Below, piece after piece: positions 54,500 to 63,896 of a stretch of 64,000 nt of DNA. The translations under genes were made by a program, and so were the position numbers. The notes under the pieces were generated by a model. The model worked only from the letters and a program-made list of their open reading frames with translations, ran no database searches and had not been told where the DNA came from. Source of the DNA: Paludisphaera rhizosphaerae (GTDB lineage Bacteria; Planctomycetota; Planctomycetia; Isosphaerales; Isosphaeraceae). Each line of letters starts with the position of its first letter. Positions within the stretch are counted from its first letter, which is position 1. The DNA is taken from positions 168,244 to 232,243 of the forward strand of contig NZ_JAALCR010000012.1 in NCBI RefSeq assembly GCF_011065895.1. Direction: 5' to 3'.

Positions 54500-54539
54500 T
54501 CGTTTTCCGGATGGAGTCGCGGCCATGCGACCCGGCGAT

Positions 54540-54953
54540 TCAATCGAGGAGGAACGGTTCGAGCGTGGTTTCCGAGGAACCGACGGTCGCTTTGGGGCCG
54601 GTGTCCGGGTTGGCGTGCTTTCCCTTCCAGACGTCGAACTCGGTGTCCAGCCCCCGCTTATCGGCTCCCGTCTTCAAGAGTTCGAACGTGACCGAATATT
54701 CGCCCGGCGGAGCGCCGTCCATGGGTGCCGCGGTGCTCAGGACGAACCGGCCGTCCTGGCCGGTCATTCCGTTCGGGGTGAACGTCATGTTGAATTTCGG
54801 GTGGAGCGTCACCTTCACCCCTGCGACCGGCTTGCCCTTGAACATCACCGTGCCGGACGTCGGCACGGTCCGAGGGGCCGAGATGCCCTCCCCGGCGCAT
54901 CCGACCACCGCCGCCGAGATGAAGACGACCAGAACAAGGCGATTAGTAGGCAT
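54540..54953 (-). CDS. Lipoprotein with carboxypeptidase-regulatory-like domain
   Basis: A 137-residue protein with lipobox ISAAVVGC. Mature part PTSGTVMFKGKPVAGVKVTLHP, GQDGRFVLSTAAPMDGAPPGEYSVTFE matches the beta-sandwich seen in the lipoproteins at 21666 and 56151. Its start overlaps the DUF1559 stop by 11 bases on the same strand, so it is translated after that gene. It is likely an envelope partner of the DUF1559 protein. Confidence 0.8.
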   Translation of the reverse strand: MPTNRLVLVVFISAAVVGCAGEGISAPRTVPTSGTVMFKGKPVAGVKVTLHPKFNMTFTPNGMTGQDGRFVLSTAAPMDGAPPGEYSVTFELLKTGADKRGLDTEFDVWKGKHANPDTGPKATVGSSETTLEPFLLD

Positions 54954-56064
54954 CGGAGCTGATCACCTCGCCGCCGTTGCGGCTGCCGAGCGCCTTGTAC
55001 GTGGCCATGTTGACGCTCTGCTTGATGAACCGGACGCTGCCGTCGCAGAGCAGGAAGTTGCACCCGCCGGGGTGCTGGCTGCGGAACGAATAGATCGGGC
55101 TCTTGTAGAGGATGTCGGTCAGGGCGGCCGGGTCGGTGATGGTCCGGGCGTAATAGGGGCCGGTCAGCGTGTTCATCGGCACGGTGGTGCGGCCCTCGCT
55201 GTAGTAGTCGCCGCCGCTGGATCCCCAGGCGATCGGTCCGCCCGACGCCACCGCCGTGGTGCCGATGGACACGCTGTTCACCGTCGTCGTGGTATAGCCC
55301 TTGAGGATGTTGTGCATCTCGCCGGCAGCGATCGTGTTGGACAGCCCGTCGGTGATGCTCTGGAAGTTGATCCTGTACGAGCTCTCGGGCTGCCACCAGG
55401 TTGGGTCAGCGGTGTGCCGGGCCGCCAGCGTCACGCCGGTGTTGTAATCCAGGCCGGCGTCCATCTTCGAGATGAACACCCCGTCGGAGGGCGTGAACCC
55501 GTACGCCTGCCCCGGTTTATTGATGTCGCCCGCCTGGGCGGGAGCGTGGACGATGCAGTTGCCGCGGTTCCACCCGTAGCTCGCGTAATCGGCGAACACC
55601 GGGTTGAGCGGCGGCGGCATGGAAGGGCACAGGAAGACCGACAAGGGAGCCCTGGCCAGTGAGACGTTGGCCAGGCCGTTGGCAGCTGCGGGGACGGTGG
55701 AAGTGGCGACGAGGTTGATGTTGAACGAGTTATAGAGGTTGTTCTGCTCGATGTACGGCAGCAGTTCGAAGGCCACCGGATAATGGCGGAAGCGGTAGAA
55801 GATGTTCTGCATGCCCGGGTTGGTGTCCTCGCAGCCGCCGCCGCAATAGCTCATGTTCGGCAGCGTCTGCTGGATGTCGTGGAACGAATGGACGGCGATA
55901 CCCATCTGCTTCATGTTGTTGACGCACTGCATGCGTCGGCCGGCCTCGCGCGCCGACTGGACGGCCGGCAGCAACAGGGCGATGAGCACCGCAATAATGG
56001 CGATAACCACCAATAACTCGATCAGCGTGAAGCCAGACCGGGATCGTCGAAGAGACCTCGTCAT
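54943..56064 (-). CDS. DUF1559 pseudopilin-like protein
   Basis: A 373-residue protein with prepilin signal [18 protein letters not shown] and [19 protein letters not shown]-terminal signature reads [20 protein letters not shown] and ends GGEVISSDAY. An unusual feature is the extra Cys pair in the signature (GGCNFLLC). It is flanked on the same strand by two lipoprotein genes, one upstream and one overlapping its end. GAGGTG precedes the ATG. Confidence 0.9.
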   Translation of the reverse strand: MTRSLRRSRSGFTLIELLVVIAIIAVLIALLLPAVQSAREAGRRMQCVNNMKQMGIAVHSFHDIQQTLPNMSYCGGGCEDTNPGMQNIFYRFRHYPVAFELLPYIEQNNLYNSFNINLVATSTVPAAANGLANVSLARAPLSVFLCPSMPPPLNPVFADYASYGWNRGNCIVHAPAQAGDINKPGQAYGFTPSDGVFISKMDAGLDYNTGVTLAARHTADPTWWQPESSYRINFQSITDGLSNTIAAGEMHNILKGYTTTTVNSVSIGTTAVASGGPIAWGSSGGDYYSEGRTTVPMNTLTGPYYARTITDPAALTDILYKSPIYSFRSQHPGGCNFLLCDGSVRFIKQSVNMATYKALGSRNGGEVISSDAY

Positions 56065-56150
56065 TGCAAGCACCTCTCGGCGGTAAGGGATGAAGGCGAA
56101 ATGCGGTCGGTCGTGATTAGGCGCATCAGGCTCGTCGGTCATCGCCCGCT

Positions 56151-56711
56151 TCACGGCAAGGGCCGACTCTCGTCCGGAGGGGCCGCTCGGAGCGGCGCCT
56201 CGTTCGCGCCGGGACGGACGATGACGCGCCAGGGGGACCTGGTTGGATCGGCGTAACGGCCCTGGAATCGGTCGTGCGTCACAAGGTCCTCCTCGCACTC
56301 GTCCCACGGCTTTGAGTCGTCCGGCCAGACGATGGTGACGGCGTACTCGCCGGCGGGGGCGCCGTCGCCGGCCGTGTAGGTCGTCAGTCGGTACGCTCCG
56401 TCGGGACCGGTGCTCGCGACGGAGAGAACCGCCGGCGAGCCTGCGCGGTCAAGCGGGTGAAAGGCGATCATCGCGTTCGCCGCCGGCTGGCCGTTGACCG
56501 TAAGCGTCCCCGCGACGGGATAGACGGTCGCCTGGCCAGATCCCCCGCAGCCGACGAGGCCGGCGAGGAGAACGGCGTGGACCGACCGGGCGTCAAGGAC
56601 GACGCGACGCTTCGGCGTGGTACCGTCGGATAGACGCAACTTGATCGCAACTCCCGTATCGATGCGGCAACCGGGATGAGATTGATCGGAGAGGCGCCGT
56701 TTGGAAATCAC
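56151..56711 (-). CDS. Lipoprotein with carboxypeptidase-regulatory-like domain
   Basis: The frame codes a lipobox LLAGLVGC at about residue 54 and then VYPVAGTLTVNGQPAANAMIAFHPLDRAG, DGAYRLTTYTAGDGAPAGEYAVTIVWPD. The signal appears too far from the ATG at 56711; a TTG start at about residue 25 would give a more normal signal peptide. The gene lies 86 bases before the DUF1559 gene on the same strand and is probably its first partner. Confidence 0.75.
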   Translation of the reverse strand: MISKRRLSDQSHPGCRIDTGVAIKLRLSDGTTPKRRVVLDARSVHAVLLAGLVGCGGSGQATVYPVAGTLTVNGQPAANAMIAFHPLDRAGSPAVLSVASTGPDGAYRLTTYTAGDGAPAGEYAVTIVWPDDSKPWDECEEDLVTHDRFQGRYADPTRSPWRVIVRPGANEAPLRAAPPDESRPLP

Positions 56712-57287
56712 TCATCACTGAGCCCGGCGATTGCCAGGCGACCGTGAATAGCAATTAACATACCAGGCCGTTTTGTGCGGTTTTCGCCGTCGATTCACGG
56801 GCGCAATACTTCACGGGTGGACAAACATTGTCCACGGACGGCCATCCGCCCGCCGCCGCAGGCCAGTCGAGAATTGAGGCGCAGCAACGGCCGGACGGAC
56901 GGCAAACCGGGCTCGGGTTCCTGATCGAGTTGAAAGCCTCGCACGGCTGCCGGGGGCAGTCGGAGGCGATGCGCAAGGCACGAGCCCTGGACCGGAGGGA
57001 GGAGACCCGAAACCTGCCCCAAGCGAGAGCGGGCTCCGGCGGAGGAGAATGGGAAGTGACGCCCAACGCGCGGGGTTCGGCGCATCGGATCGAATTCGGC
57101 GGCGGGGCGCCTGTCCCCATGCTCCGGGGACGCCCAGACCGCTCCAGAGGAAACGGAGACAGGCGCATCCGCGATGCTGCGGAGCGAGTCCCCGTTCTCA
57201 CCCAAAGGCACCGCCTCGCTCCCGTCGCTCAGAACGGCGGGAGCGAGGCGGTCGGTCGACGTCCATTGACGAGGGCGTATCGTCGGA
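56712..57287. other. Intergenic region with hairpins, no gene seen
   Basis: A 575-base gap. It includes an inverted repeat GCGCCTGTC (57108-57116)/GACAGGCGC (57159-57167) and the terminator listed below. Frames here lack domains or plausible starts. Confidence 0.55.
57211..57251 (-). terminator. Terminator-like hairpin after the DUF1559 gene at 57288
   Basis: CCGCCTCGCTCCCG (57211-57224) pairs perfectly with CGGGAGCGAGGCGG (57238-57251) over 14 bases, 37 bases past the stop of the minus-strand gene. No long T run follows. Confidence 0.55.
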
Positions 57288-58313
57288 TCAGTAAGCGTCG
57301 GAGCTGATGATCTCGCCCCCCTTGGTGGTGGAGAGGGCGCGGTAGGTCAGCAGGTTGATCGAGTTCTTGAGGAAGTGGACCGAGCCGTCGCCGAACAGTG
57401 TGTTCACGCCGCCGGAGTGCCGGCTGCGGGCGATGTTGTACAGCGGCACGGTTGTTGTGGGGGCCGTGCAGGGCGGGTTCTGCTGGAACGGATAGATGCA
57501 ATAGCCGCCGCTCTCCGTGACGTCCGGATCGGCCGAGTTGGGCCCCGACCAGGCCGTGTAGTTGCAGGCGCTGCCCCACCAGGAGAAGCCTCGGAGATCG
57601 TACGAGGCGGCGTACTGGCCCAGCCCGGCCCCCTTGGTCCCGACCACGCATTCGGAAATGAGCATTGTATTGCTCAGACCGTCGTTGAAGGCGCTGAAGG
57701 GAACGACCACCTGCCCGGACATCCCTAGCGAGGTGTTCAGCAGCTTGGCGTCCAGCTCCGAGAACGGCGCGCCGCCGAAGGTGACGTTGTTGTAGGACGC
57801 GGTCTGCTGCGAGTTCAGGTTGCCGAAGTTGCAGACGTAGTTCTGCGAGGTCACATCGAAGCGGGCGCCGTTGACGGTCGTGCCGATCCCAGTCAGGCTC
57901 GTCCCGCCGCCGTCGCTCGGGCACATGTAGGCGGGGACGCGCGTCGCGGAGACCGTGACGTTGGCCACGCCCGCGTAGCGGAACGGGGCGTCGAGGGCGG
58001 TGTTGTACCATGCGTAGTCGCCGCCGAAATTCCAGGCGTTGAAGAGCGCCTGCTGCTCAACCCCCGGCAGGGTGAACAGGAGCCAGGTCCCCCAACAGCA
58101 GCTCTTCCGGCCCGAGGGGAGGCAACCGTTGGTACTCTCGTAGTTGTGCATCGACAGCCCGATCTGCTTCAGGTTGTTGACGCACTGGGCGCGGCGAGCG
58201 GCCTCGCGGGCGGACTGCACGGCCGGAAGCAAAAGGGCGATCAGGACGGCGATGATGGCGATCACCACCAGCAGCTCGATCAGCGTGAAACCGCCTCGTC
58301 GGATTTTCGTCAT
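57288..58313 (-). CDS. DUF1559 pseudopilin-like protein
   Basis: A 341-residue protein with prepilin signal [19 protein letters not shown] and [18 protein letters not shown]. The signature reads [21 protein letters not shown] and ends [10 protein letters not shown]. Six or more cysteines in the central part may form disulfides. It lies downstream of a lipoprotein gene (192 bases) on the minus strand and is followed by a hairpin terminator. Confidence 0.9.
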   Translation of the reverse strand: MTKIRRGGFTLIELLVVIAIIAVLIALLLPAVQSAREAARRAQCVNNLKQIGLSMHNYESTNGCLPSGRKSCCWGTWLLFTLPGVEQQALFNAWNFGGDYAWYNTALDAPFRYAGVANVTVSATRVPAYMCPSDGGGTSLTGIGTTVNGARFDVTSQNYVCNFGNLNSQQTASYNNVTFGGAPFSELDAKLLNTSLGMSGQVVVPFSAFNDGLSNTMLISECVVGTKGAGLGQYAASYDLRGFSWWGSACNYTAWSGPNSADPDVTESGGYCIYPFQQNPPCTAPTTTVPLYNIARSRHSGGVNTLFGDGSVHFLKNSINLLTYRALSTTKGGEIISSDAY

Positions 58314-58505
58314 ATGAAGCTCCTCTAATAGCTCAATAAGTGATGCTCAGGAGTTCGAAAGACGTCGACGGAACCCACGGCGGGGGGACGTCGACCAGAG
58401 GGGGGGAAGCGACGTGGAGCGGATCAAGGAGGCCCCGCCGACGCGGCGAGCACCTCATGAGACGATCGGCGCGGGGCCGGGTTCGGCCGGGCGCGAGCCT
58501 GTGGG

Positions 58506-58982
58506 TTACTTCGTGGGCTTGGCGGTCGACAGGGCGAACTGAAAGTCGTTCGGGATCCCGGCCTTCACCTCGGCGGCCAGCTTCGTGTCGGAGTTGTACA
58601 TCGGCGGGATCGCGTCCTTCGGGATCGACGGGGGCATGCCCGGCGCCCCCCCGTTCAGGGACTCGCTCTCTTTTTTCTCCTCGCCCACTGATGAGGATAT
58701 TTTCACTGAGTACTTGCCTGGAATCAGGCCCTGTTCCTTCGCGATGTTGTACTTGCCGTCAATGACCGTGAAGTTCCCCTGGGTCGGATTGTTGGGGTCG
58801 ACCGGCAGGAAGAGGGCGATCCCCGACTTGAGCGGCTTCCCATCCACCGTCACGCCGCCGGAAACCGCCTCGCGCGGCAGGCCGTCGCCGGCCTCTCCTC
58901 CACAACCCGCAAGTCCGCACGCAGCCAGGACGGCCGCTGCGCACGCATAATACGAACGAACGATCGAGCATCTCTTCATCAT
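58506..58982 (-). CDS. Lipoprotein beside a DUF1559 gene
   Basis: A 158-residue protein with lipobox CGLAGC at about residue 26. Mature part SGGVTVDGKPLKSGIALFLPVDPNNP, FTVIDGKYNIAKEQGLIPGKYSVKISS is a related but distinct beta-sandwich lipoprotein, with a Ser/Glu-rich loop. It precedes the DUF1559 gene at 57288 and belongs to the same lipoprotein/DUF1559 type of arrangement. Confidence 0.78.
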   Translation of the reverse strand: MMKRCSIVRSYYACAAAVLAACGLAGCGGEAGDGLPREAVSGGVTVDGKPLKSGIALFLPVDPNNPTQGNFTVIDGKYNIAKEQGLIPGKYSVKISSSVGEEKKESESLNGGAPGMPPSIPKDAIPPMYNSDTKLAAEVKAGIPNDFQFALSTAKPTK

Positions 58983-59454
58983 TGGTCGGAAGCCCTCGCT
59001 TGTCGACCGCGACGATTCGAAGACGACGCGGCGAATCCCGGTGAGGAAGGGGAACGCAGGCGGAGATGACGTTCAACGCGACCCGGCCGCCGTGAAGGGG
59101 CGAGGAGCAGATCCGACGGCCTCTGCATTGCCGTGAGGGCCTTCGGCGAAGCCGAGTCGCCGCGGCCATTTTTGCATGGGAACAGGCGGAGCCATGCTCG
59201 GCAGCGGGAGGCCGATTGTCAAGAAAAAAAGCAGCCTTCCGAAACGAACCTAATGACCGAAAAATATAAGCCAGCGAACCCTTGTACGCATGTCGATCGC
59301 ACAGCGGGTCGAGCGCGTCCGGCCGCCTCGGGAATGGGTCGCGACACGCCGACAGGCTGGGCTCGGCGGCATGGTCGCACCCGTGCGAGGCGCCGTCCGA
59401 ATCCATTCGTTCTCGCCAAATCCCAGCAATTCTTGATGTTAGGCCATTACGATA
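58983..59454. other. Intergenic region, AT-rich in part
   Basis: About 470 bases between two minus-strand genes. An AT-rich run (AAGAAAAAAAGCAGCC, near 59221) and ATATAAGCC suggest a promoter for the lipoprotein/DUF1559 pair. No gene was found. Confidence 0.45.
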
Positions 59455-60981
59455 TTATTCGTCGATTCGACGTGCCAGCCTGGCCCCATCCGGCCGGACT
59501 CGGAAGAGGGTGAACGCGCGGTCCCAGCGTGCTTCGGGGCCCTTCGCGAGGACCTCCACGGCGCCGGACTGCTCCAGGGCGGCTCGGTCGCGGTCGCGGG
59601 CGAGGACCGCGACGGAAGGGGTCGGCGGCAGGGAAGGGGGGGCCTCGTTGATCGTCCAGGAGGCCCGCCGGCCCATGTAGTAGAGGCGGACGCCCAGGTC
59701 GTGGGGGATCGGGCCGAAGGGGGTGGGGTAGGGCTCGCGGTCCCAGTCGTCGTAGAGCAGGACGATGGGTTCGTCGGCGGGGACCAGGCGGCCGACCTCT
59801 TCGTAGAAGGTCGGCTCGGCGCTCCGGTGCTCGAACCTGGGGGCGATCAGGCCGAAGCCCACGCCGAAGCCCGCCGCCAGCAGGACGAACGTCGCCACGG
59901 CCAGCCGACGAACCCGAGCGACGGGGCGTCCGATCGCGACGAGACGATCGCCCAGGAGGTCGAGGGCTATCGCCGCCCAGGTCGACCAGGCGATTATGGC
60001 GTAGATGGCGTAGTGCCCGTTGCGGCCGCCGGGGAGCGAGACCATCGCCAGCGGCACGGCCGACCACGCCCAGAGGAGCTTGTCGCCGGCCTCGCGACGC
60101 CGGATCGACAGCCAACCGCCCAGGATCGCCAGCGGCACCCACGGCATCCCCTGGGCCAGCAGACTGACAAGGTACTCGCCGGGCTTCTCCCCCGCGAAGA
60201 ACCCGTGGCCGACCTGCGGGCCGAGGCGGTCGGCGACGTGCATGAACCAGAGCGACGCCGCCCCCTCGCCGTGCTGGCGGAGCATCAGCAGCGGCCAGGC
60301 GAACGTCAACAAGGTCGCGACCAGCCAGCCCGCCGGGTGGACGAACCGTCGCCAACCGCCGAGCCGACCGTCCCAGAGCAAGGTCGCGACTGACGCCGCC
60401 CCCGCCATCGCCGCGCCGAAGCCGATCCCCTTGACCAGCGACATCAACCCCAGCAGCAGGAAGAAGGCCCAGCGCCAGCCTCGCGAGTTGGGCTCGTCGT
60501 CGTCGCGGACCCTGTCGAAGGCGGCCATCGTCCAGGCGAACATCGCGGCGAGCAGGATGTCCGCCTCGGCGAGCCTCCCCCGCATCACGGCCCAGACCGT
60601 CGTGGCCTGCACCGCGCCGGCGAGCAGGCCGACGCGGTCGCCGAAGCGTTTCCGGGCGGCGAACGCCACCCCCAGCGCCAGGGCGATCGCGGCCAGGGCC
60701 GAGGGGATCCGCGCTGCGATCGGCGAGACCTCCCCCATCAGCCTTCCCATCGCCGCCGCCGCCCAGAATGGCAGGGGCGGTTTTTCCAGCCAGGGCCGCC
60801 CGGCGATGGTGGGGTTCGACCACGACCCGGACGCGAGGATCTCGCTCCCCCCCTGCGCCACGAAGGCCTCATGGTACGACAGCCGAGACCACCCCAGCCC
60901 CGGCCCAACCGCCAGCAGCGCAAGCCCCGCCACCGCTAGCCAGAAACGCCCGCGCCGATCGCCGTCGATCCCCGTCCTCAT
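59455..60981 (-). CDS. GT39/ArnT-like membrane glycosyltransferase
   Basis: A 508-residue protein with about ten membrane segments. Near the N-terminus SRLSYHEAFVAQGGSEILASG and NPTIAGRPWLEKPPLPFWAAA match the first luminal loop of protein mannosyltransferase/ArnT-type enzymes, where the HE pair (DE in many family members) and WLEKPPLPFW are family marks. It should transfer a lipid-linked sugar to an acceptor at the outer face of the inner membrane, such as lipid A, a protein or a glycan. The C-terminus is a soluble domain. The ATG at 60981 begins before the first membrane segment. Confidence 0.85.
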   Translation of the reverse strand: MRTGIDGDRRGRFWLAVAGLALLAVGPGLGWSRLSYHEAFVAQGGSEILASGSWSNPTIAGRPWLEKPPLPFWAAAAMGRLMGEVSPIAARIPSALAAIALALGVAFAARKRFGDRVGLLAGAVQATTVWAVMRGRLAEADILLAAMFAWTMAAFDRVRDDDEPNSRGWRWAFFLLLGLMSLVKGIGFGAAMAGAASVATLLWDGRLGGWRRFVHPAGWLVATLLTFAWPLLMLRQHGEGAASLWFMHVADRLGPQVGHGFFAGEKPGEYLVSLLAQGMPWVPLAILGGWLSIRRREAGDKLLWAWSAVPLAMVSLPGGRNGHYAIYAIIAWSTWAAIALDLLGDRLVAIGRPVARVRRLAVATFVLLAAGFGVGFGLIAPRFEHRSAEPTFYEEVGRLVPADEPIVLLYDDWDREPYPTPFGPIPHDLGVRLYYMGRRASWTINEAPPSLPPTPSVAVLARDRDRAALEQSGAVEVLAKGPEARWDRAFTLFRVRPDGARLARRIDE

Positions 60982-61096
60982 CCCCTGGGCTCCTTCCCCG
61001 GTGTTCCCCCGCGCGCGAGGCGGCGGGATGATCCGGGATCGGCCCGATGCTGTCAACCCGGACGAGCGGCGAGATCGCCCCGCACCGAGCCGGTCT

Positions 61097-61321
61097 GGAT
61101 TGGCTCCGTTCTGCGATCGAAGCGGCCGAACCCATCGAACGCAACATGAATCTGAAAAGCACGTTGCATCCGAAAACCACCGCACATCGATTGGGTTCGT
61201 CCGCTCACTTTCACGCACGTCGCACGTCCGTCCGGCGCTCCGCATCCGTCATCCGCCATGTCAAAGAGCACTCGGCCCCTCTATAGGGGAAAGTACCCCA
61301 CAACGTCGAAATCTGATCGGG
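61097..61321 (+). repeat. Diverged long intergenic repeat, left copy
   Basis: Shared with 62067-62290: GGATTGGCT at the left end, then GGGTTCGTCCG, GCTCCGCATCCGTC, AGAGCA-TCGG, and TCGAAATCTGATCGGG at the right end. The pair brackets one small gene at 61592. Confidence 0.7.
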
Positions 61322-61591
61322 TCGCCAGGCGTCTCATCAACCTGGGCCAATCTTCCCCCGCCGGAGACGCATGGGGACTGGCTCCCGGCCGCCGTCGGCC
61401 CCTACGGAATCGGCCGACCCGATCGGTCAGTTCGCTCCGCAGCGTCGCGGAGTAAGCTATCTCCGCTTCCTCTGGCAAACTCTCAGCGATGCTGAGGGTT
61501 TTCCGCGCACCTGGAGGTTACCCTCGAAAGAGACTCCAAGAGTCCGCCGCCCGACCGTCGCCGCCCTTTCCTCTTCCCAGGAGCGAACCCG

Positions 61592-62044
61592 ATGACGTGG
61601 CTGATGAGACGGAAGACCCTCGCCGGAGCCGCTGCTCTGTTCCTCGTCACGGCGGGAGTCGCCGTTCAGGGAGGTCGGCAGGCTCCTCCGAAGGCTGAGG
61701 ACGCCCCGCCGCCAACCGCTCGCGATCTGGCTCGCCAGCAGCTCGAACTGGCCGATCAGGCCGTGGACGTCACGCGACGACTGGTCGAGGCGGGTCGCGC
61801 CAACGCCAGCGACGGGACCTTGCTCCTCTGGGAACGCCGCCGGCTGGAGGCCCTTCGGAAAACGGGGGCCGGCAAGGCCGAGATGATCGCGGCGCTGGAG
61901 AAATACATCGAGAGCATGAAGCACCTCGAAGCCATCGCCGAGGCGCGACGCGAAAGGGCCCTGACCACCTCGCTGGAGGTCTACGACGCCCGGTTCCAAC
62001 GCCTCGAAGGCGAGATCTGGCTGAACGAGGAGAAGGCCCGCTGA
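61592..62044 (+). CDS. Small secreted helical protein
   Basis: A 150-residue protein with a signal peptide (LAGAAALFLVTAGVAVQGG) and a long predicted helix or coiled coil (ARQQLELADQAVDVTRRLVEAGR through EARRERALTTSLEVYDARFQRLEGEIW). No family is recognised; it could be a periplasmic structural or adaptor protein. The gene lies between two copies of a diverged repeat. Confidence 0.65.
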   Translation: MTWLMRRKTLAGAAALFLVTAGVAVQGGRQAPPKAEDAPPPTARDLARQQLELADQAVDVTRRLVEAGRANASDGTLLLWERRRLEALRKTGAGKAEMIAALEKYIESMKHLEAIAEARRERALTTSLEVYDARFQRLEGEIWLNEEKAR

Positions 62045-62066
62045 GCCGGCCGTCGAACCTCGACCC

Positions 62067-62290
62067 GGATTGGCTTCGCCCCACGACCGAAGCCGTCGCC
62101 CACAACAATCACAACTTGCCTCCAAAACTGAAGTTGCATGCCCCACGAGGTTCACCGCGGCTGGGTTCGTTCGATCACTTTTCACGCGCGTTGCAACGCG
62201 GTGTTCGCTCCGCATCCGTCGTTCGACATGCCAGAGAACATCGGTCCCGCTGTAAGGGAGAATACCCCACGGAGTCGAAATCTGATCGGG
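62067..62290 (+). repeat. Diverged long intergenic repeat, right copy
   Basis: Partner of the copy at 61097-61321, same orientation, about 970 bases further on. Clearly related across the whole length but with many substitutions. Confidence 0.7.
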
Positions 62291-62405
62291 CCGGAGGAAG
62301 GGCGAGGCAGTTGGGCGAACCCCACCCTTCGCATCGCCGTCTGACGGCACGGGGCCGATCGACGGGGTCGGTCCATTGGCGTCCGGATCGTCCAGGGGAT
62401 CGGCG

Positions 62406-63002
62406 ATGAAGAGGGGATCGCAGGAATCGCGGCAACGGCGTCTCCTGCGGCTTCACCACGGGCCGTACACCGCCCTGACGGTCCGCTATGGGAGGCGATA
62501 TCTCGTCGATTACCCGGACGACGGGGCCGCATGGCTCGTCGTGGGCGATGCGCTGGTCTCGCTCGCCCGATACGAGGAGGCCGAGCAAGCCCTGGCGAAG
62601 GCCATCGAACACTGGAAGCCGGAAAAGCGACGCATCCCCATCATGCACATGGGCCATCTCTTCCATGAGGCCGGCGACCACGAACAGGCCGCGGAGTGGT
62701 ATCGTCGGGCGATCGAGGCCGATCCCGACGATGCCGGGGGCTACATCTACCTGGGCGGCATGCTCGCAAAACAGGGCCGGCTGTATGACGCGGAGGAGGC
62801 CACCCGAAAGGCCGTAACCTGCACCAGGGGTTGCATCGACGAGGCTTATCTCAACCTGGGCCAGATCCTCCGCGCCCGCGATCGCCTCGCCGAGGCCGCC
62901 GAGTGCTTCCGCGAGGCGCTCCGCCGAGACCCGGACTATCGTGAGGCCCACCGGGCGTTGCGGGACGTCGAACTCTGCATCAAGCTGGAAGCGGGCGGTT
63001 GA
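62406..63002 (+). CDS. TPR-repeat protein
   Basis: A 198-residue soluble protein with about four TPR units: DDGAAWLVVGDALVSLARYEEAEQALAKAI, IMHMGHLFHEAGDHEQAAEWYRRAIEADPDD, GGYIYLGGMLAKQGRLYDAEEATRKAV and AYLNLGQILRARDRLAEAAECFREALRRDPDY. It likely mediates protein-protein contacts. The ATG at 62406 (AGGGGA upstream) was chosen. It is 28 bases ahead of the next gene and may form an operon with it. Confidence 0.78.
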   Translation: MKRGSQESRQRRLLRLHHGPYTALTVRYGRRYLVDYPDDGAAWLVVGDALVSLARYEEAEQALAKAIEHWKPEKRRIPIMHMGHLFHEAGDHEQAAEWYRRAIEADPDDAGGYIYLGGMLAKQGRLYDAEEATRKAVTCTRGCIDEAYLNLGQILRARDRLAEAAECFREALRRDPDYREAHRALRDVELCIKLEAGG

Positions 63003-63030
63003 TCCCTTCCGAAGTCGCGGAGACGTCGCC

Positions 63031-63501
63031 GTGGACCCGATCCGGCTCTTCAAGAGGTTTCGACGACGGCTGGTCGGCGGCGAGGTTACGTTCATTCGGC
63101 TCATGTGCAACTCGCTGCTAATCTACGTCGATTGCGAGCCGGGCGACGGACAGGGGCTCACCCTCTGGCTCGAACCGGCCTGGCACGTCACCACGCCCCA
63201 AGGGGTGGTCGCCGGCTCTTGCCAGGCGCAGGGGGAGGCCGAGGTGGGACGACCAACCCGAGAGGAACTCGACCGGGTCTGGGATTTACTAGCGCCGGCC
63301 CTGCTCAACCGGCCGATCGAATCGATCCGCATCAACGTTCGGTCGCAGGACCTGATCGTGACGGTCGAGGGAGGCAACCGCGTCCGGACGTTCGTTTCGA
63401 ATCCCGAAGACGACCACACCTGGCATATTCGCGACAACTCGACGGGGTTGATGGTCTATGGGTCACCCGCCGGGCTTGAGGTCCATCGGGGCAAACCCTG
63501 A
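63031..63501 (+). CDS. Uncharacterised 156-residue protein
   Basis: From a GTG at 63031 with GGAG 8 bases upstream: VDPIRLFKRFRRRLVGGEVTFIRLMCNSLLIYVDCEPGDGQGLTLWLEP, then a beta-rich part ending STGLMVYGSPAGLEVHRG. No family is known to me. It follows the TPR gene closely and could be functionally tied to it. A shorter protein from a later ATG is possible. Confidence 0.58.
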   Translation: MDPIRLFKRFRRRLVGGEVTFIRLMCNSLLIYVDCEPGDGQGLTLWLEPAWHVTTPQGVVAGSCQAQGEAEVGRPTREELDRVWDLLAPALLNRPIESIRINVRSQDLIVTVEGGNRVRTFVSNPEDDHTWHIRDNSTGLMVYGSPAGLEVHRGKP

Positions 63502-63512
63502 CCCGACCTGGA

Positions 63513-63896
63513 TCAGAGCAGCTTCAGCCCGCCCGTGATCGGGTCGATCCGCTCCGCGAAGTCCGGCCCGACGGCGCAGCAGGTGGGGGTTGGGATTCCG
63601 TGGAACTCGGTGCGGCCGGCGTCGACGCAGAGTTGGACGAGGACGCCGGCGGCTCGGGCGCGGTCGACGACGGCCAGCAGTTCCTCCTCGGAGTCCACCC
63701 GGACGCAGACCTTCGTGAACGGGCCTTCCAGCCATCGGCGTTCGGCCTCGGTGAACGCGTAGCCCGGCTGGCGGATCCGGAGCGACAGCCAGATCATCGC
63801 CGCGTGCGCGCCCTGGGCGATCTCCTTGCCGCGGCGCATCCCCAGGTCGCGACGCATCACGATCACCTGCTTAGGCTCGGACGATTCCATGTTCAT
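63513..63896 (-). CDS. PTH2-type peptidyl-tRNA hydrolase
   Basis: A 127-residue protein matching PTH2: KQVIVMRRDLGMRRGKEIAQGAHAAM, FTKVCVRVDSEEELLAVVDRARAAGV, LCVDAGRTEFHGIPTPTCCAVGPDFAERIDPITGGLKLL. PTH2 releases tRNA from peptidyl-tRNA in archaea and eukaryotes; scattered bacteria also carry such proteins. It is cytoplasmic. It converges with the unknown gene at 63031. Confidence 0.9.
   Translation of the reverse strand: MNMESSEPKQVIVMRRDLGMRRGKEIAQGAHAAMIWLSLRIRQPGYAFTEAERRWLEGPFTKVCVRVDSEEELLAVVDRARAAGVLVQLCVDAGRTEFHGIPTPTCCAVGPDFAERIDPITGGLKLL

Noticed and set aside
56828..57307. 159-codon plus-strand frame in the gap before the DUF1559 gene
   Set aside because: It runs into the DUF1559 gene antisense, has no start context or domain and covers the inverted repeats and terminator hairpin.
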